This document shows positions 8,652 through 19,200 of a DNA stretch of 64,000 nucleotides, piece after piece. The number at the start of each line of letters is the position of its first letter. Position 1 is the first letter of the stretch. This DNA is from Nocardioides halotolerans DSM 19273. GTDB lineage: Bacteria; Actinomycetota; Actinomycetes; Propionibacteriales; Nocardioidaceae. The translations under genes and the position numbers were made by a program. The stretch spans positions 161,984 through 225,983 of the forward strand of contig NZ_KE383922.1 in the NCBI RefSeq assembly GCF_000422805.1, written 5' to 3'. A model generated the notes under the pieces. That model was not told the origin of the DNA. It worked only from the letters and a program-made list of their open reading frames with translations, and did not search any database.

Positions 8652-11300
8652 GTGGCGACCCGTACGTCTTCCCCGCCGGCGTCGGCTCAGCGTTCCCGTA
8701 GCAGGAGCACGACCTCTACTACGCGAGCACAGAGTCCCCGGAGTACCCGAAACCAGAGCAGGACCGCGTCGAGCAAGAAGAAGCCGACGCGGAAGCCGGC
8801 CGCGCGCCGCGGCGGGGGAGGGAAGTCGTCGCCGACCCGCAACCGGCGTCCGGCGCCGCGCGCCGTCCGCACCGGCAGGGGTCCCATCGCCCGCCTCTTC
8901 GACACCGTCTTCCGCGGCGTCGCCGCGGTCTGGCTGGCGGTCGCCCACGGCATCGGCGCGCTCGCCCGGGGGATCGGCCACGGCGCTCGCGACCTCGAGC
9001 CCGAGCACCGCCGCGACGGGGTCGGCCTCTTCGTCTTCGCGCTCGCGGTCGTCAGCGCGGCCGGGGTGTGGTTCCAGCTCGACGGCCCGGTGATGGGCGC
9101 GGTCCGCGTGGCGGTCACCGGCTGCGTGGGCAAGGTCGGGTGGCTGGTGCCGCTGATGCTGCTCGTGGTCGGCTGGCGCAACCTGCGCGACCCGATCCAC
9201 AACGGTCCGGCCGGGCGCCAGGTCGTCGGCTGGAGCGCGCTCGGCCTCGGGCTGCTCGGCATCGTGCACGTCGCCGAGGGCAACCCGCAGCCGGTCTCCG
9301 GCGACGCCGGCCCGCTCCGCGAGGGCGGCGGCGCGATCGGCTACGTCGTCTCGTCCCTCCTGCTCGACCTGCTCCGCACGCCGTACGTCGTGGTGCCGGT
9401 CCTCCTGCTCCTGTGCGTCTTCGGCGTCCTGGTCATCACCGCCACGCCTCTCTACAAGGTGCCGTCCCGCCTCGCCGCCGCGCGAGACCGGGCGCTGGGC
9501 CGCGACCACGACGACGAGGACGAGGACGCGCGCCCGGCTCGGCGCGGCCGGCGCACCGATCTCGACGCCACGGGCGAGATCGACCCGTCGATGGGCGACC
9601 CCGCCTACGACAGCCCGGTGCTCGAGGACCGCGAGCGCCGCCGTCGCCGCCGCCGCAACCTCGCCGACACCGACACCAGCCTCGAGGACACCCAGGCGAC
9701 CGGCATCGAGCCGGTGGCCGAGGGGGTGGCCGAGGTGGCGGCCGAGCCGACCGCCGACACCGCGACCGAGCTCGAGCCGCCGCCGCACGCACCGCTGCCC
9801 GAGCGCGTGGAGCAGCTCGCCCTGTCCGGCGACGTCGTCTACCACCTGCCGGCCAACGAGCTGCTCAAGCCGGGCTCGCCCCACAAGGCGCGCTCGAAGG
9901 CCAGCGACGACGTGGTCGGCCGGCTCACCACGGTCCTCGAGGAGTTCGGGATCGACGCGCAGGTGACCGGCTACACCCGCGGCCCGACGGTCACGCGCTA
10001 CGAGGTCGAGCTCGGCTCGGCGGTCAAGGTCGAGAAGGTCACCGCCCTCTCCAAGAACATCGCCTACGCCGTCGCGTCGGCCGACGTGCGGATCCTCAGC
10101 CCGATCCCCGGCAAGTCGGCGATCGGCATCGAGATCCCGAACGTCGACAAGGAGATCGTCTCGCTCGGCGACGTGCTGCGCTCCGGCACCGCCCGCGGCG
10201 ACCACCACCCGATGGTCTGCGGGCTCGGCAAGGACGTCGAGGGCGGCTTCGTCGTGGCGAACCTCGCGAAGATGCCGCACCTGCTGGTCGCGGGCGCCAC
10301 CGGCTCCGGCAAGTCGAGCTTCATCAACTCGATGATCTGCTCGATCCTCATGCGCTCCACGCCCGACGAGGTGCGGATGATCATGGTCGACCCGAAGCGG
10401 GTCGAGCTCAACGCCTACGAGGGCGTGCCGCACCTCATCACGCCGATCATCACCAACCCCAAGAAGGCGTCGGAGGCGCTGGCCTGGGTCGTGCGCGAGA
10501 TGGACCTGCGCTACGACGACCTGGCCAACTTCGGCTTCCGCCACATCGACGACTTCAACAAGGCGGTGCGGGCCGGCAAGGTGCAGGTGCCGCCCGGCAG
10601 CGAGCGCGAGCTCACGCCCTATCCCTACCTGCTGGTGATCGTCGACGAGCTCTCCGACCTCATGATGGTCGCCCCGCGCGACGTCGAGGACGCCGTCGTC
10701 CGCATCACCCAGCTGGCCCGCGCGGCCGGCATCCACCTGGTGCTCGCGACCCAGCGGCCCTCGGTCGACGTGGTCACCGGCCTGATCAAGGCCAACGTCC
10801 CCTCGCGGTTGGCCTTCGCGACGTCCTCGCTCGCCGACAGCCGGGTCATCCTCGACACCCCCGGCGCCGAGAAGCTCGTCGGCCAGGGTGACGGGCTGTT
10901 CCTGCCGATGGGTGCCTCCAAGCCGGTGCGCGTCCAGGGCTCCTGGGTGACCGAGGCCGAGATCCACGCCGTGGTCAAGCACTGCAAGGGCCAGCTCGAG
11001 CCGACCTACCGCGAGGACGTCACGGCCCCCGCCGCCAGCAAGCGCGACCTCGACGACGACATCGGCGACGACCTCGAGCTGGTGATCCAGGCCGTCGAGC
11101 TCGTGGTGTCGACGCAGTTCGGGTCGACGTCGATGCTGCAGCGCAAGCTGCGGGTCGGCTTCGCCAAGGCCGGCCGGCTGATGGACATCCTCGAGAGCCG
11201 GGGCGTGGTCGGGCCGAGCGAGGGCTCGAAGGCACGCGACGTGCTCGTCAAGCCCGACGAGGTCGACGCCGTGATCATGACGCTCCAGAGCGGAATCTAG
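8652..11300 (+). CDS. ftsK: DNA translocase FtsK
   Basis: Septum-located, ATP-driven DNA pump that clears chromosomes from the division site and supports dimer resolution. The 882-residue protein has a basic, Ser/Arg-rich N-terminal tail (about 1-80), about four membrane segments between residues 110 and 270, an acidic/Arg-rich linker, and the alpha-beta motor. The motor has Walker A GATGSGKS at 548-555 and Walker B LLVIVDELSD with Asp665-Glu666. A winged-helix gamma domain ends the protein (QFGSTSMLQRKLRVGFAKAG). The GTG start puts the first codon at a predicted leaderless 5' end. The gene opens the conserved block that leads to recA. Confidence 0.95.
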   Translation: MATRTSSPPASAQRSRSRSTTSTTRAQSPRSTRNQSRTASSKKKPTRKPAARRGGGGKSSPTRNRRPAPRAVRTGRGPIARLFDTVFRGVAAVWLAVAHGIGALARGIGHGARDLEPEHRRDGVGLFVFALAVVSAAGVWFQLDGPVMGAVRVAVTGCVGKVGWLVPLMLLVVGWRNLRDPIHNGPAGRQVVGWSALGLGLLGIVHVAEGNPQPVSGDAGPLREGGGAIGYVVSSLLLDLLRTPYVVVPVLLLLCVFGVLVITATPLYKVPSRLAAARDRALGRDHDDEDEDARPARRGRRTDLDATGEIDPSMGDPAYDSPVLEDRERRRRRRRNLADTDTSLEDTQATGIEPVAEGVAEVAAEPTADTATELEPPPHAPLPERVEQLALSGDVVYHLPANELLKPGSPHKARSKASDDVVGRLTTVLEEFGIDAQVTGYTRGPTVTRYEVELGSAVKVEKVTALSKNIAYAVASADVRILSPIPGKSAIGIEIPNVDKEIVSLGDVLRSGTARGDHHPMVCGLGKDVEGGFVVANLAKMPHLLVAGATGSGKSSFINSMICSILMRSTPDEVRMIMVDPKRVELNAYEGVPHLITPIITNPKKASEALAWVVREMDLRYDDLANFGFRHIDDFNKAVRAGKVQVPPGSERELTPYPYLLVIVDELSDLMMVAPRDVEDAVVRITQLARAAGIHLVLATQRPSVDVVTGLIKANVPSRLAFATSSLADSRVILDTPGAEKLVGQGDGLFLPMGASKPVRVQGSWVTEAEIHAVVKHCKGQLEPTYREDVTAPAASKRDLDDDIGDDLELVIQAVELVVSTQFGSTSMLQRKLRVGFAKAGRLMDILESRGVVGPSEGSKARDVLVKPDEVDAVIMTLQSGI

Positions 11301-11309
11301 GAGGCTGCG

Positions 11310-12944
11310 ATGACCGACCTGCTGAGCCCCGAGACCGCCGACCACGACGACCTGGTCGACACCGCCGAGCGGTCGGCCGTGTCCGAGCGTCCCGCCCACC
11401 CGGGCTGGGCGAGCATCCCCGACGAGCCGGAGGACGACGAGGTCATCGTCCGCCGCAACGGGCGGGTGTCGGTGCTGCTGGCCGGCGTGAGCTCGCTGCT
11501 GTCGGCGGCGTACTTCGCCAGGGCGGTCACGCAGTTCGACGACGTCCTCGACTGGGCGCTGTGCGTCGGGCTCGCCGCGATCACGTGGGCCTACGTCTTC
11601 TCCTTCCTCGACTCACGCATGCCGCTGCTCGTCGCCGACTCGCACGGCGTGCGCATCCGCCTCGGCCGGACCTGGCGCGGCATCCCCTGGAACGACCTCG
11701 AGGAGGTCGAGTACGTCGCCCGCCGACAGGTCGTCCGCGACGGCAGGCTGGTGCTCTTCCCCCGCGAGCTCGAGGGCGAGCTCGCGATGCTCGGCCCGGC
11801 CGGTCGCCGCCACGCGCAGGTGACCGAGCGCCTGCTCGGGGCGCCGTTCGCCCTGCCGCTGGGGCTCACCACGCGGGTGCTCGGCGCTCGTGGCGACCTC
11901 GCGGGCGCGCTCGCCAGGCTCGCCGACGGTCGCTGCGAGATCGTCGAGGTGCTGCCCGGCGCCGACGAGGAGCCGGCCGGCCTCGACGACTACTACGACG
12001 CCGACCCCGACGCCGGCGAGGAGGCCGAGCTGCCCGAGGTCGTCGTGCCCCCGGCCGCAGCTGCCGTCGTCGCCAGCCCGACCCCCAGCCCGCTGCGCGA
12101 CCCGCGCCCCGCCGTCCGCGCCGAGGTCGCCCGCGAGTGGGACCACGAGGCCACGCAGTCGGTGGAGATCCCGGTCATACCGAGCGCCACCACGACGTTC
12201 GTCATCGACGACCTGGCCGCGATCGACGCCGTCGACCCGGTCATCGGCCCCGAGCTCGCGGCCGCCCGCGGCCGGCTGCGCCTGACCGTCGACCAGCTCG
12301 CCGAGCGGACCCGCATCCGTCCGCACGTCATCGAGGCGATCGAGATCGACGACTTCGCGCCGTGCGGCGGCGACTTCTACGCGCGCGGTCACCTGCGCAC
12401 CCTGGCCCGTGTCCTCGGCGTCGACGTGGCACCGCTGCTCGAGACCTACGACGCGCAGTACGCCGACGCACCGATCGACCCCCGCCGCGTCTTCGAGGCC
12501 GAGCTGGCGACCGGCCGCGGCGGCGCGATCCGCGGCACCCGCGGCGGACCGAACTGGTCGGTGATCGTCGCCGCCGTCATGACCGTCGTGCTCGCGTGGT
12601 CGGTCGCCCGCCTGGTCATGGACCACCCGTCTTCGGTCTCGCCGACGTCGCCGAGCCTCGCCGACGGGTCCGCCGGCCTCACCAGCGGCGGCCAGGCCGC
12701 CTCACCGGTCCCGGTCGTGATCACCGCCGCGGGCGGTGGAGCGCACGTCGTCGTGCGCGATGGCACCGGCAAGGTCGTCTTCACGGGATCGCTGGCGTTC
12801 GGCCAGAGCCGCACGCTCAAGGTGTCGCCGCCGGTGCGGATCCAGTCCACCGACGGATCGCTCGAGGTGAGCGTCGACGGGCGCGACCACGGCGCGATGG
12901 GCAAGACCGGCGAGGCCGCCCAGGACGTCTACACCGGTCGGTAG
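11310..12944 (+). CDS. RodZ-like membrane protein with HTH and DUF4115-type domains
   Basis: A 544-residue protein. The N-terminal third has two membrane helices (about residues 52-100) and a PH-like region. The middle is Ala/Pro/Glu-rich. A RodZ-type HTH follows from about 314 (RLRLTVDQLAERTRIRPHVIEAIE, then GDFYARGHLRTLARVLGVD), then one membrane helix at about 416-436 and a C-terminal DUF4115-like beta domain (GKVVFTGSLAFGQSRTLKV). RodZ proteins link the cell-shape machinery to the membrane, and the HTH usually binds partner proteins. GGAGG lies six bases before the ATG and the gene starts nine bases after ftsK, so the two are co-transcribed. The extra N-terminal membrane/PH part is larger than in classical RodZ. 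Confidence 0.82.
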   Translation: MTDLLSPETADHDDLVDTAERSAVSERPAHPGWASIPDEPEDDEVIVRRNGRVSVLLAGVSSLLSAAYFARAVTQFDDVLDWALCVGLAAITWAYVFSFLDSRMPLLVADSHGVRIRLGRTWRGIPWNDLEEVEYVARRQVVRDGRLVLFPRELEGELAMLGPAGRRHAQVTERLLGAPFALPLGLTTRVLGARGDLAGALARLADGRCEIVEVLPGADEEPAGLDDYYDADPDAGEEAELPEVVVPPAAAAVVASPTPSPLRDPRPAVRAEVAREWDHEATQSVEIPVIPSATTTFVIDDLAAIDAVDPVIGPELAAARGRLRLTVDQLAERTRIRPHVIEAIEIDDFAPCGGDFYARGHLRTLARVLGVDVAPLLETYDAQYADAPIDPRRVFEAELATGRGGAIRGTRGGPNWSVIVAAVMTVVLAWSVARLVMDHPSSVSPTSPSLADGSAGLTSGGQAASPVPVVITAAGGGAHVVVRDGTGKVVFTGSLAFGQSRTLKVSPPVRIQSTDGSLEVSVDGRDHGAMGKTGEAAQDVYTGR

Positions 12945-13248
12945 ACCGAGGCGCGGCCCCGGCCGGACCGGGCCCCGCGGTGGCCCTGCGGTGTCCCTGC
13001 CCGGTCTCTGCCGTGGCCCGGGCGGTGCTTCACGTAGTCATTTCGGGCCACCTTGGGCGTGATGGGGGTCACGAACTTGACTGCCCGTGACTTCTCACGG
13101 AGAGTGCCCTGACCGCTGGGCTCGGCCACGCGGACACACACGCGGACCAGCAGTCCCGGCCCGCGTCGGATCACTCTCGACCTCGTTGCGTCCCCTTCCC
13201 CGGACCTGGCTGGGCCGACGTCGCTCACCCATCATTCGGAGAACCTTC
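12945..13248 (+). other. 304-bp leader region of the secreted nuclease/nucleotidase gene
   Basis: No open frame of interest lies here. The region contains the promoter-like block described at 13035-13105, a long presumptive untranslated leader, and a GGAGA ribosome-binding site eight bases before the ATG at 13249. The last 40 bases closely resemble the corresponding stretch before the second nucleotidase gene at 22019. Confidence 0.5.
13035..13105 (+). promoter_or_regulatory. Putative promoter block shared with the paralogue at 21809-21879
   Basis: TAGTCATTTC (13035-13044), TTGACT (13077-13082) and GAGAGT (13100-13105). The distances, 42 bases from the first element to the second and 17 between TTGACT and GAGAGT, are exactly those seen upstream of the second gene. 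TTGACT looks like a -35 box; GAGAGT is an unusual -10. The 10-mer may be an activator site. The nature of the elements is inferred only from their conservation. Confidence 0.45.
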
Positions 13249-16200
13249 ATGCCTGCATCCCGGACGCCTCGTCGCGGCCGCATCGCTGCTCTCATCTCTG
13301 TCGCCCTGGCGTTCACCGGCTTGCAGGTCCTCGCGGCCTCGTCGGCGCAGGCCAACCTGACTCCGCTGATCACGGTCCCGTACTCCCAGGACTGGTCCAA
13401 CGCGAGCCTGATCACCGTCAACGACGACTGGTCCGGTGTCGACGGGGTCATCGGCTACCGCGGCGACGACCTGAACACCACGCAGGGCGTCAACCCGCAG
13501 ACGGTGACGGTCGACGGCGCGAGCACGCCCGTCAACGTGGTCGCCAACGCCGCGGCGACGGCCACCAACGGCGGCGTCCTCGAGGTGCAGGGCACCTCGA
13601 TCGCGATCCAGGGCAGCGGCACGGCCGACATCCCGTCGATCGTCTTCCACCTCAACCTGACCAGCCAGGCGGGCGTCTCCTTCAACTTCACCGCGAAGGA
13701 CCTCGACGCGAGCGGCGACGACGCGACCCAGCAGATCGCGGTCCAGTACCGCGTCGGGAGCTCCGGCGCCTACACCGACATCCCGGCCGGCTACATCGCC
13801 GACGCCACCACCGCGGGCTCCGCGACGCAGACCACCGTGCGCAACGTGCCGCTCCCCGCGGCGGTCAACGGCTCGGGCGACGTCTACGTGCGCGTGCTCA
13901 CCTCCAACGCCCCCGGCAACGACGAGCTCGTCGGCATCGACGACATCTCCATCACCAGCGGCCCGACGGCGCTCGCCGCGACCAACCCGGGCAACAAGAC
14001 CTTCACCCAGAACACCGCGATCACCCCGTTCCAGATGGGCGCGACCGGCGGCACCACGCCGTACACCTGGTCCGAGGTCGGCAGCTCGCTGCCCGCGGGC
14101 CTGAGCGTCAGCGCCGGCGGCCAGGTCTCCGGCACGCCCACCGGCACCGGCGTCAGCCACGTCACCCTGCGCGTGACCGACAGCGCCAACCCGACGCCCG
14201 CCACGAGCGACGTGTCCTTCGACATCACCGTCAACGCCCCCGGCGCGCTGCTCGCGGACAACCCCGGCAGCAAGTCCGGTGTCGTCGGCACGCCGATCAC
14301 CAGCTTCACGATGACCGCGACGGGCGGCGAGGGCGCCAAGACCTGGTCCGACCCGAGCGGCACCCTGCCGCCCGGCGTCACCGTCAGCCCGGCCGGTCTC
14401 GTGTCCGGCACGCCCACCACGGCCAACACCTACAGCGTGACGCTGCGCGTCACCGACAGTGCGGTGCCGACCCCGGCGACGAGCGACGCATCCTTCCAGT
14501 TCACGATCACCGCCGCGCCCGGCATCAAGACGATCGCCGAGCTCCAGGGCACCGGTCCGCGCTCGAGCTTCGCCGGCGCGGGCACCGCCCAGGGCAGCGA
14601 GACCGTGAGCACCGAAGGCGTGATCACCGGCCTCTACAACCTCGGCTGGGCCAACACCGGCAACACCAAGACCTGCGGGCTGTGCGGCTTCACCATCCAG
14701 ACCGGTGGCAGCGGCGGTCCCGTCGACGCCACCCCGGGTGCGTCCGACGGCATCTTCGTCTACGGCTTCCCGACCTTCCAGGCCATCAACAGCACCGGCG
14801 GCGCCCTTGCCGTCGGCCAGTCCGTGCGCGTCACGGGCAAGATCTCCGAGTTCTCGGTCGCCAGCGACACCTCCGGCAGCCTCACCGAGCTCAACCTCCT
14901 CAACGGCAGCACCGGCAGCTCGGTCGTCGCGATCCCCGACCTGGCGCCGCCGGTCGCGCTGACGACCCTGCCGTCGACGGCCACCGACCGCGAGGCGCAC
15001 GAGAGCGAGATCGCCAACCCGACCGACGTGGTCGTCACCGACACCTACAACTTCGAGACCGGGGGCGAGCTGGGCCTGGCGAGCGGCAACGAGACGCTCA
15101 AGCAGCCCGGGGAGATCTGCCCCGGCCTGCTCCCCGCCTGCATCACCGCAGCGCGGGACGACATCCGGGCGCGCGCCTGGTTCACCGACGACGCCTCGAC
15201 CACCAACTACCTGACCAGCTCGAACTACTACAACCCCCAGGCGAGCGCGAACTCCGACGTGCCGCTTCCGTTCATGGACGCCACGCACTCGGCGCGCGTC
15301 GGCGCGAAGGTGACCTTCCCCGCCGGCAAGCCGGCCGTGATCGGGTACGGCGCCAAGAAGTGGTACCTCTACCCGCAGCGCTCGGTGGTCGCGCAGACCG
15401 AGAACGGCGCTCCCGACCTCGGCACCGACGTGATCACCTTCGAGGACACGCGGACGGCGAACGCCGCCCCCGCGGTCGTCGGCGGCAACCTGAAGATCGC
15501 GACCTACAACGTCGAGAACTTCTTCAACATCACCATGGAGGAGTTCGCAGCGGCGAACCCCTACTACAACTGCCAGTACGACAAGGACCGCCAGGGCAAC
15601 AACATCCTCGCGTTCCAGTGCACCTCGCCCCAGGCGATCCCGAGCGCGTTCGACCCGCTGACCGGTGCGCCCACGGCGTACTCCAGCGGCATCGTGAGCG
15701 CCCCGCGCGGTGCGGGCCGGCAGGCCGACCTGACCCGACAGAAGAACAAGATCGTCAAGGCGATCAACGGCCTGGGCGCGGACATCGTCTCCCTCGAGGA
15801 GCTCGAGAACCCGAACAAGCTGCGCACGGGCGTGACCAACGGTCCGCTCAACCCCGACCCCGACAAGGCCGACGGCGGGCTCGGCACGCCGATCGCGTGG
15901 CGTGACGAGACCATCAACTACCTCGTCGACGCGCTGAACACCGACGCAGGCGGCAACGTCTGGGCGTTCGTGGCCTCGCCCGAGGAGTCGACCGACGCGA
16001 CGTCGGTCAACCACATGTGCGCGACCGTCAACCCCGACGGCACGGTCGTCCAGCCGCCGCAGACCAACGGCACCTGCTCGTGGGCCTCCGGCCAGGACGT
16101 GATCCGCAACGGCTTCCTCTACAAGAAGGCCTCCGTCGTGCCGGTCGGCCCGTCGGACCTGGACCTGCCGAACAGCTCGGCTCCGGTGCCCTCGCCGTTC

Positions 16201-19200
16201 GACAACGCGCGTGAGCCGCTGGCGCAGTTCTTCAAGCCGGTCGGTCAGCCGAACTCCGACGGCTTCGCGGTCATCGTGAACCACTTCAAGAGCAAGGGGG
16301 ACAGCGACCCGAAGGCGGTCGGCGGCAACGCCAACGACGACCTCACCGGCGCGTTCAACCTCTCGCGCACCAACCAGGCCAAGGAGCTCGTCCGGTTCGC
16401 CAACGAGTTCGCTGACAAGTGGGACACCACCAAGGTCTTCCTGGTCGGTGACTTCAACGCCTACACCGGTGAGGACCCGATCCAGGCGATCCTCAACCCC
16501 ACCGCCGGCACCGACGACCTCGACTTCGACGTCGTCGTCTCCGACGACCCGAAGGACACGACCTACGTCTTCTCCACCCAGGTGGACGGCGTCGGCTACG
16601 GCGCGGCGGGCTCGCTCGACCACGTCCTGGCGAGCGCCGACGCGCGCGCCATGATCACCGGCACCGACGTGTGGGAGATCAACGCCAACGAGTCCAGCGC
16701 GTTCAACTACAGCCGCTTCAACACGAACGCGACGAACTTCTTCGACGGCACCAAGCCGTTCGCGGGTTCGGACCACAACCCGGAGATCATCGGCATCGAC
16801 ACCGGCAGCTCCGGCACGGTGCGTGACATCCAGATCATCGGCAGCAACGACTTCCACGGTCGCCTGATCGGCAGCTCCTCCGACGGTGGTGCCGCCCAGC
16901 TCGCGGGTGCCGTGAAGTCGCTGAAGAACGTCTACGGCGCGAACAACTCGGTGTTCGCCGCCGCCGGTGACCTGATCGGTGCCTCGACGTTCGAGTCGTT
17001 CGTCCAGCAGGACAAGCCGACGCTCGACGCGCTCAACGCGGCGGGCCTCGAGGTCTCCTCGATCGGCAACCACGAGTTCGACCGTGGCTACCACGACCTC
17101 ATCGACCGCGTGATGCAGCCGAAGTCGGCGACCAACCCCTACGGCGCGGACGGCGGCCTGAACTGGCAGTACATCGGCTCCAACGTGGTCTACGACGACG
17201 ACCCCGACGGCGGCGGCCCGAAGGAGGCCGGCGACCCGATCGTGCTCCCGACCTACACCAAGGACTTCGGTGGCGGGATCAAGATCGGCTTCGTCGGTGC
17301 CGTGACCGAGGACCTGCCCGGTCTGGTCAACCCGGCCGGCCTGGAGGGGGTCCACGTGACCCCGATCGCCGCGGCGGTCAACGGCTACGCCGACCAGCTG
17401 AAGGACGACGGGGCCGATCTCGTCGTGCTCCTGGTGCACGAGGGCGCGCCGTCGACCACCTGCAGCACCATGGAGTCCGACGGCTCGTCGTTCTCCGAGC
17501 TGCTCGGCGACATCAGCCCCGACATCGACGCGGTCGTCTCGGGCCACACCCACCTCGAGTACGCGTGCGAGTTCGCGGTGCCGGAGTGGGCGGGCGACGC
17601 GATCACCAAGCGGCCGGTCGTGTCGGCGGGCCAGTACGGCGTCGCGCTCGACCAGCTCGTCTACTCCTTCGACGCCTCGGGTGACCCGGTCGACGTCGTC
17701 TTCAACAACGTCGGCGTCAAGGGTCCGGGCAGCACGCTGTTCAGCTACCCGGAGGACCCGGCGGTCAAGGCGATCGTCGACCAGGCGGTGGCCGACGCGG
17801 CGGGTCCCGGCAGCACGGTGCTCGGCCAGATCCAGGGTCCGTTCAAGCGGGCCCGGCTGTCCGGCGGCGTGACCGAGAACCGCGGTGGTGAGTCCACGCT
17901 GGGCAACCTCGTGGCCGAGATCCAGCGGGCGGAGACGCCCGCGGGCGGCAACATCGCGCCGGCGCAGATCGCGTTCATGAACCCGGGTGGTCTGCGTGCG
18001 GACCTCAACGGCACCGGCAGCGGCAGCCCGCGCAACCTGACCTACCGTCAGGCCGCGGACGTCCAGCCCTTCGCCAACACCCTGGTCAACATGGACATGA
18101 CCGGCGCCCAGATCCGGGCCGTGCTCGAGCAGCAGTGGCAGCGCGACTCGGACAACCCGGCGACGAGCAACGTCCCGTCCCGGCCGTTCCTGCGGCTGGG
18201 CACCTCGAAGGGGTTCACCTACACCTACTACGAGACCAACGACCCCAACCACGCGGGAGCCAAGCTCGGGCACGTGACGAGCATGTACCTCGACGGGGTC
18301 GCGCTCGCGGACGCGACGACGTACTCGGTGACGATGAACTCGTTCCTCGCTGCCGGTGGCGACAACTTCCGTGCCTTCCTCAACGGGACCGACAAGCAGG
18401 ACACCGGTGTGACCGACCTGCAGGCCCAGGTGGAGTACATGGAGGAGTTCGCCTCGACGACGCCGCTGCCGGTCGACTTCAAGCAGCACGCGGTGAAGGT
18501 GACCTTCCCGGGTGGCGCCCCTGCGGCGTCGTACGACCCGGGTGACGCGGTGACGTTCGACGTCGCCTCGCTCGCGATGACGGCTCCTGACGACGTGCAG
18601 GACGCCAGCATCAAGGTGGTGCTCAACGGCCAGCAGCTCGGCGCCAACTTCGCGGTGAGCAACACGGTCGGCAACCAGCCGAACGACGACGCCGGCACAG
18701 CGTCGGTCAGCGTCACCCTCCCGGCGGACCTGCCGGGCGGCGTCGCCAAGCTGCACCTGATCGGCAACCAGACCGGGACCGACGTCATCGTCCCGATCAC
18801 CATCTCCGGGCCGGTGCAGGCCGCGAGCACCACCTCGGCGCCGGACACCACCGTCGCCTACGGCGGCGTGGCGTCCATCGAGGTGACCGTCACCGGTGGT
18901 GGGGCGACCCCGACCGGCACCGTGCACCTGATGGACGGCGCGACCGAGCTCGACTCCGACACCCTGAACGCGGCCGGCAAGGTCACGCTCGCGGTCCCAG
19001 CGAAGACCTTCCCTGTCGGCACCAAGTCGCTCACCGCCGTCTACGACGGTGACGCGGCCTACACCGGCTCGCAGGACGGCCTGACCCTGACCACCTCGAA
19101 GGCGGCCTCGACGACTGCGGCGGCCGACGTCTCGGTGACCTACGGCAGCGCCTCCAGCGTGTCCGTCACGGTCTCCGCGACCAACGTGGTCCCGACGGGC

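Noticed and set aside
13050..13110. PHO box upstream of the secreted nuclease
   Set aside because: Only loose GTTCA/GTCAC-like pieces are present, without the direct-repeat spacing expected for PhoP sites in streptomycetes. Control by phosphate remains a guess.
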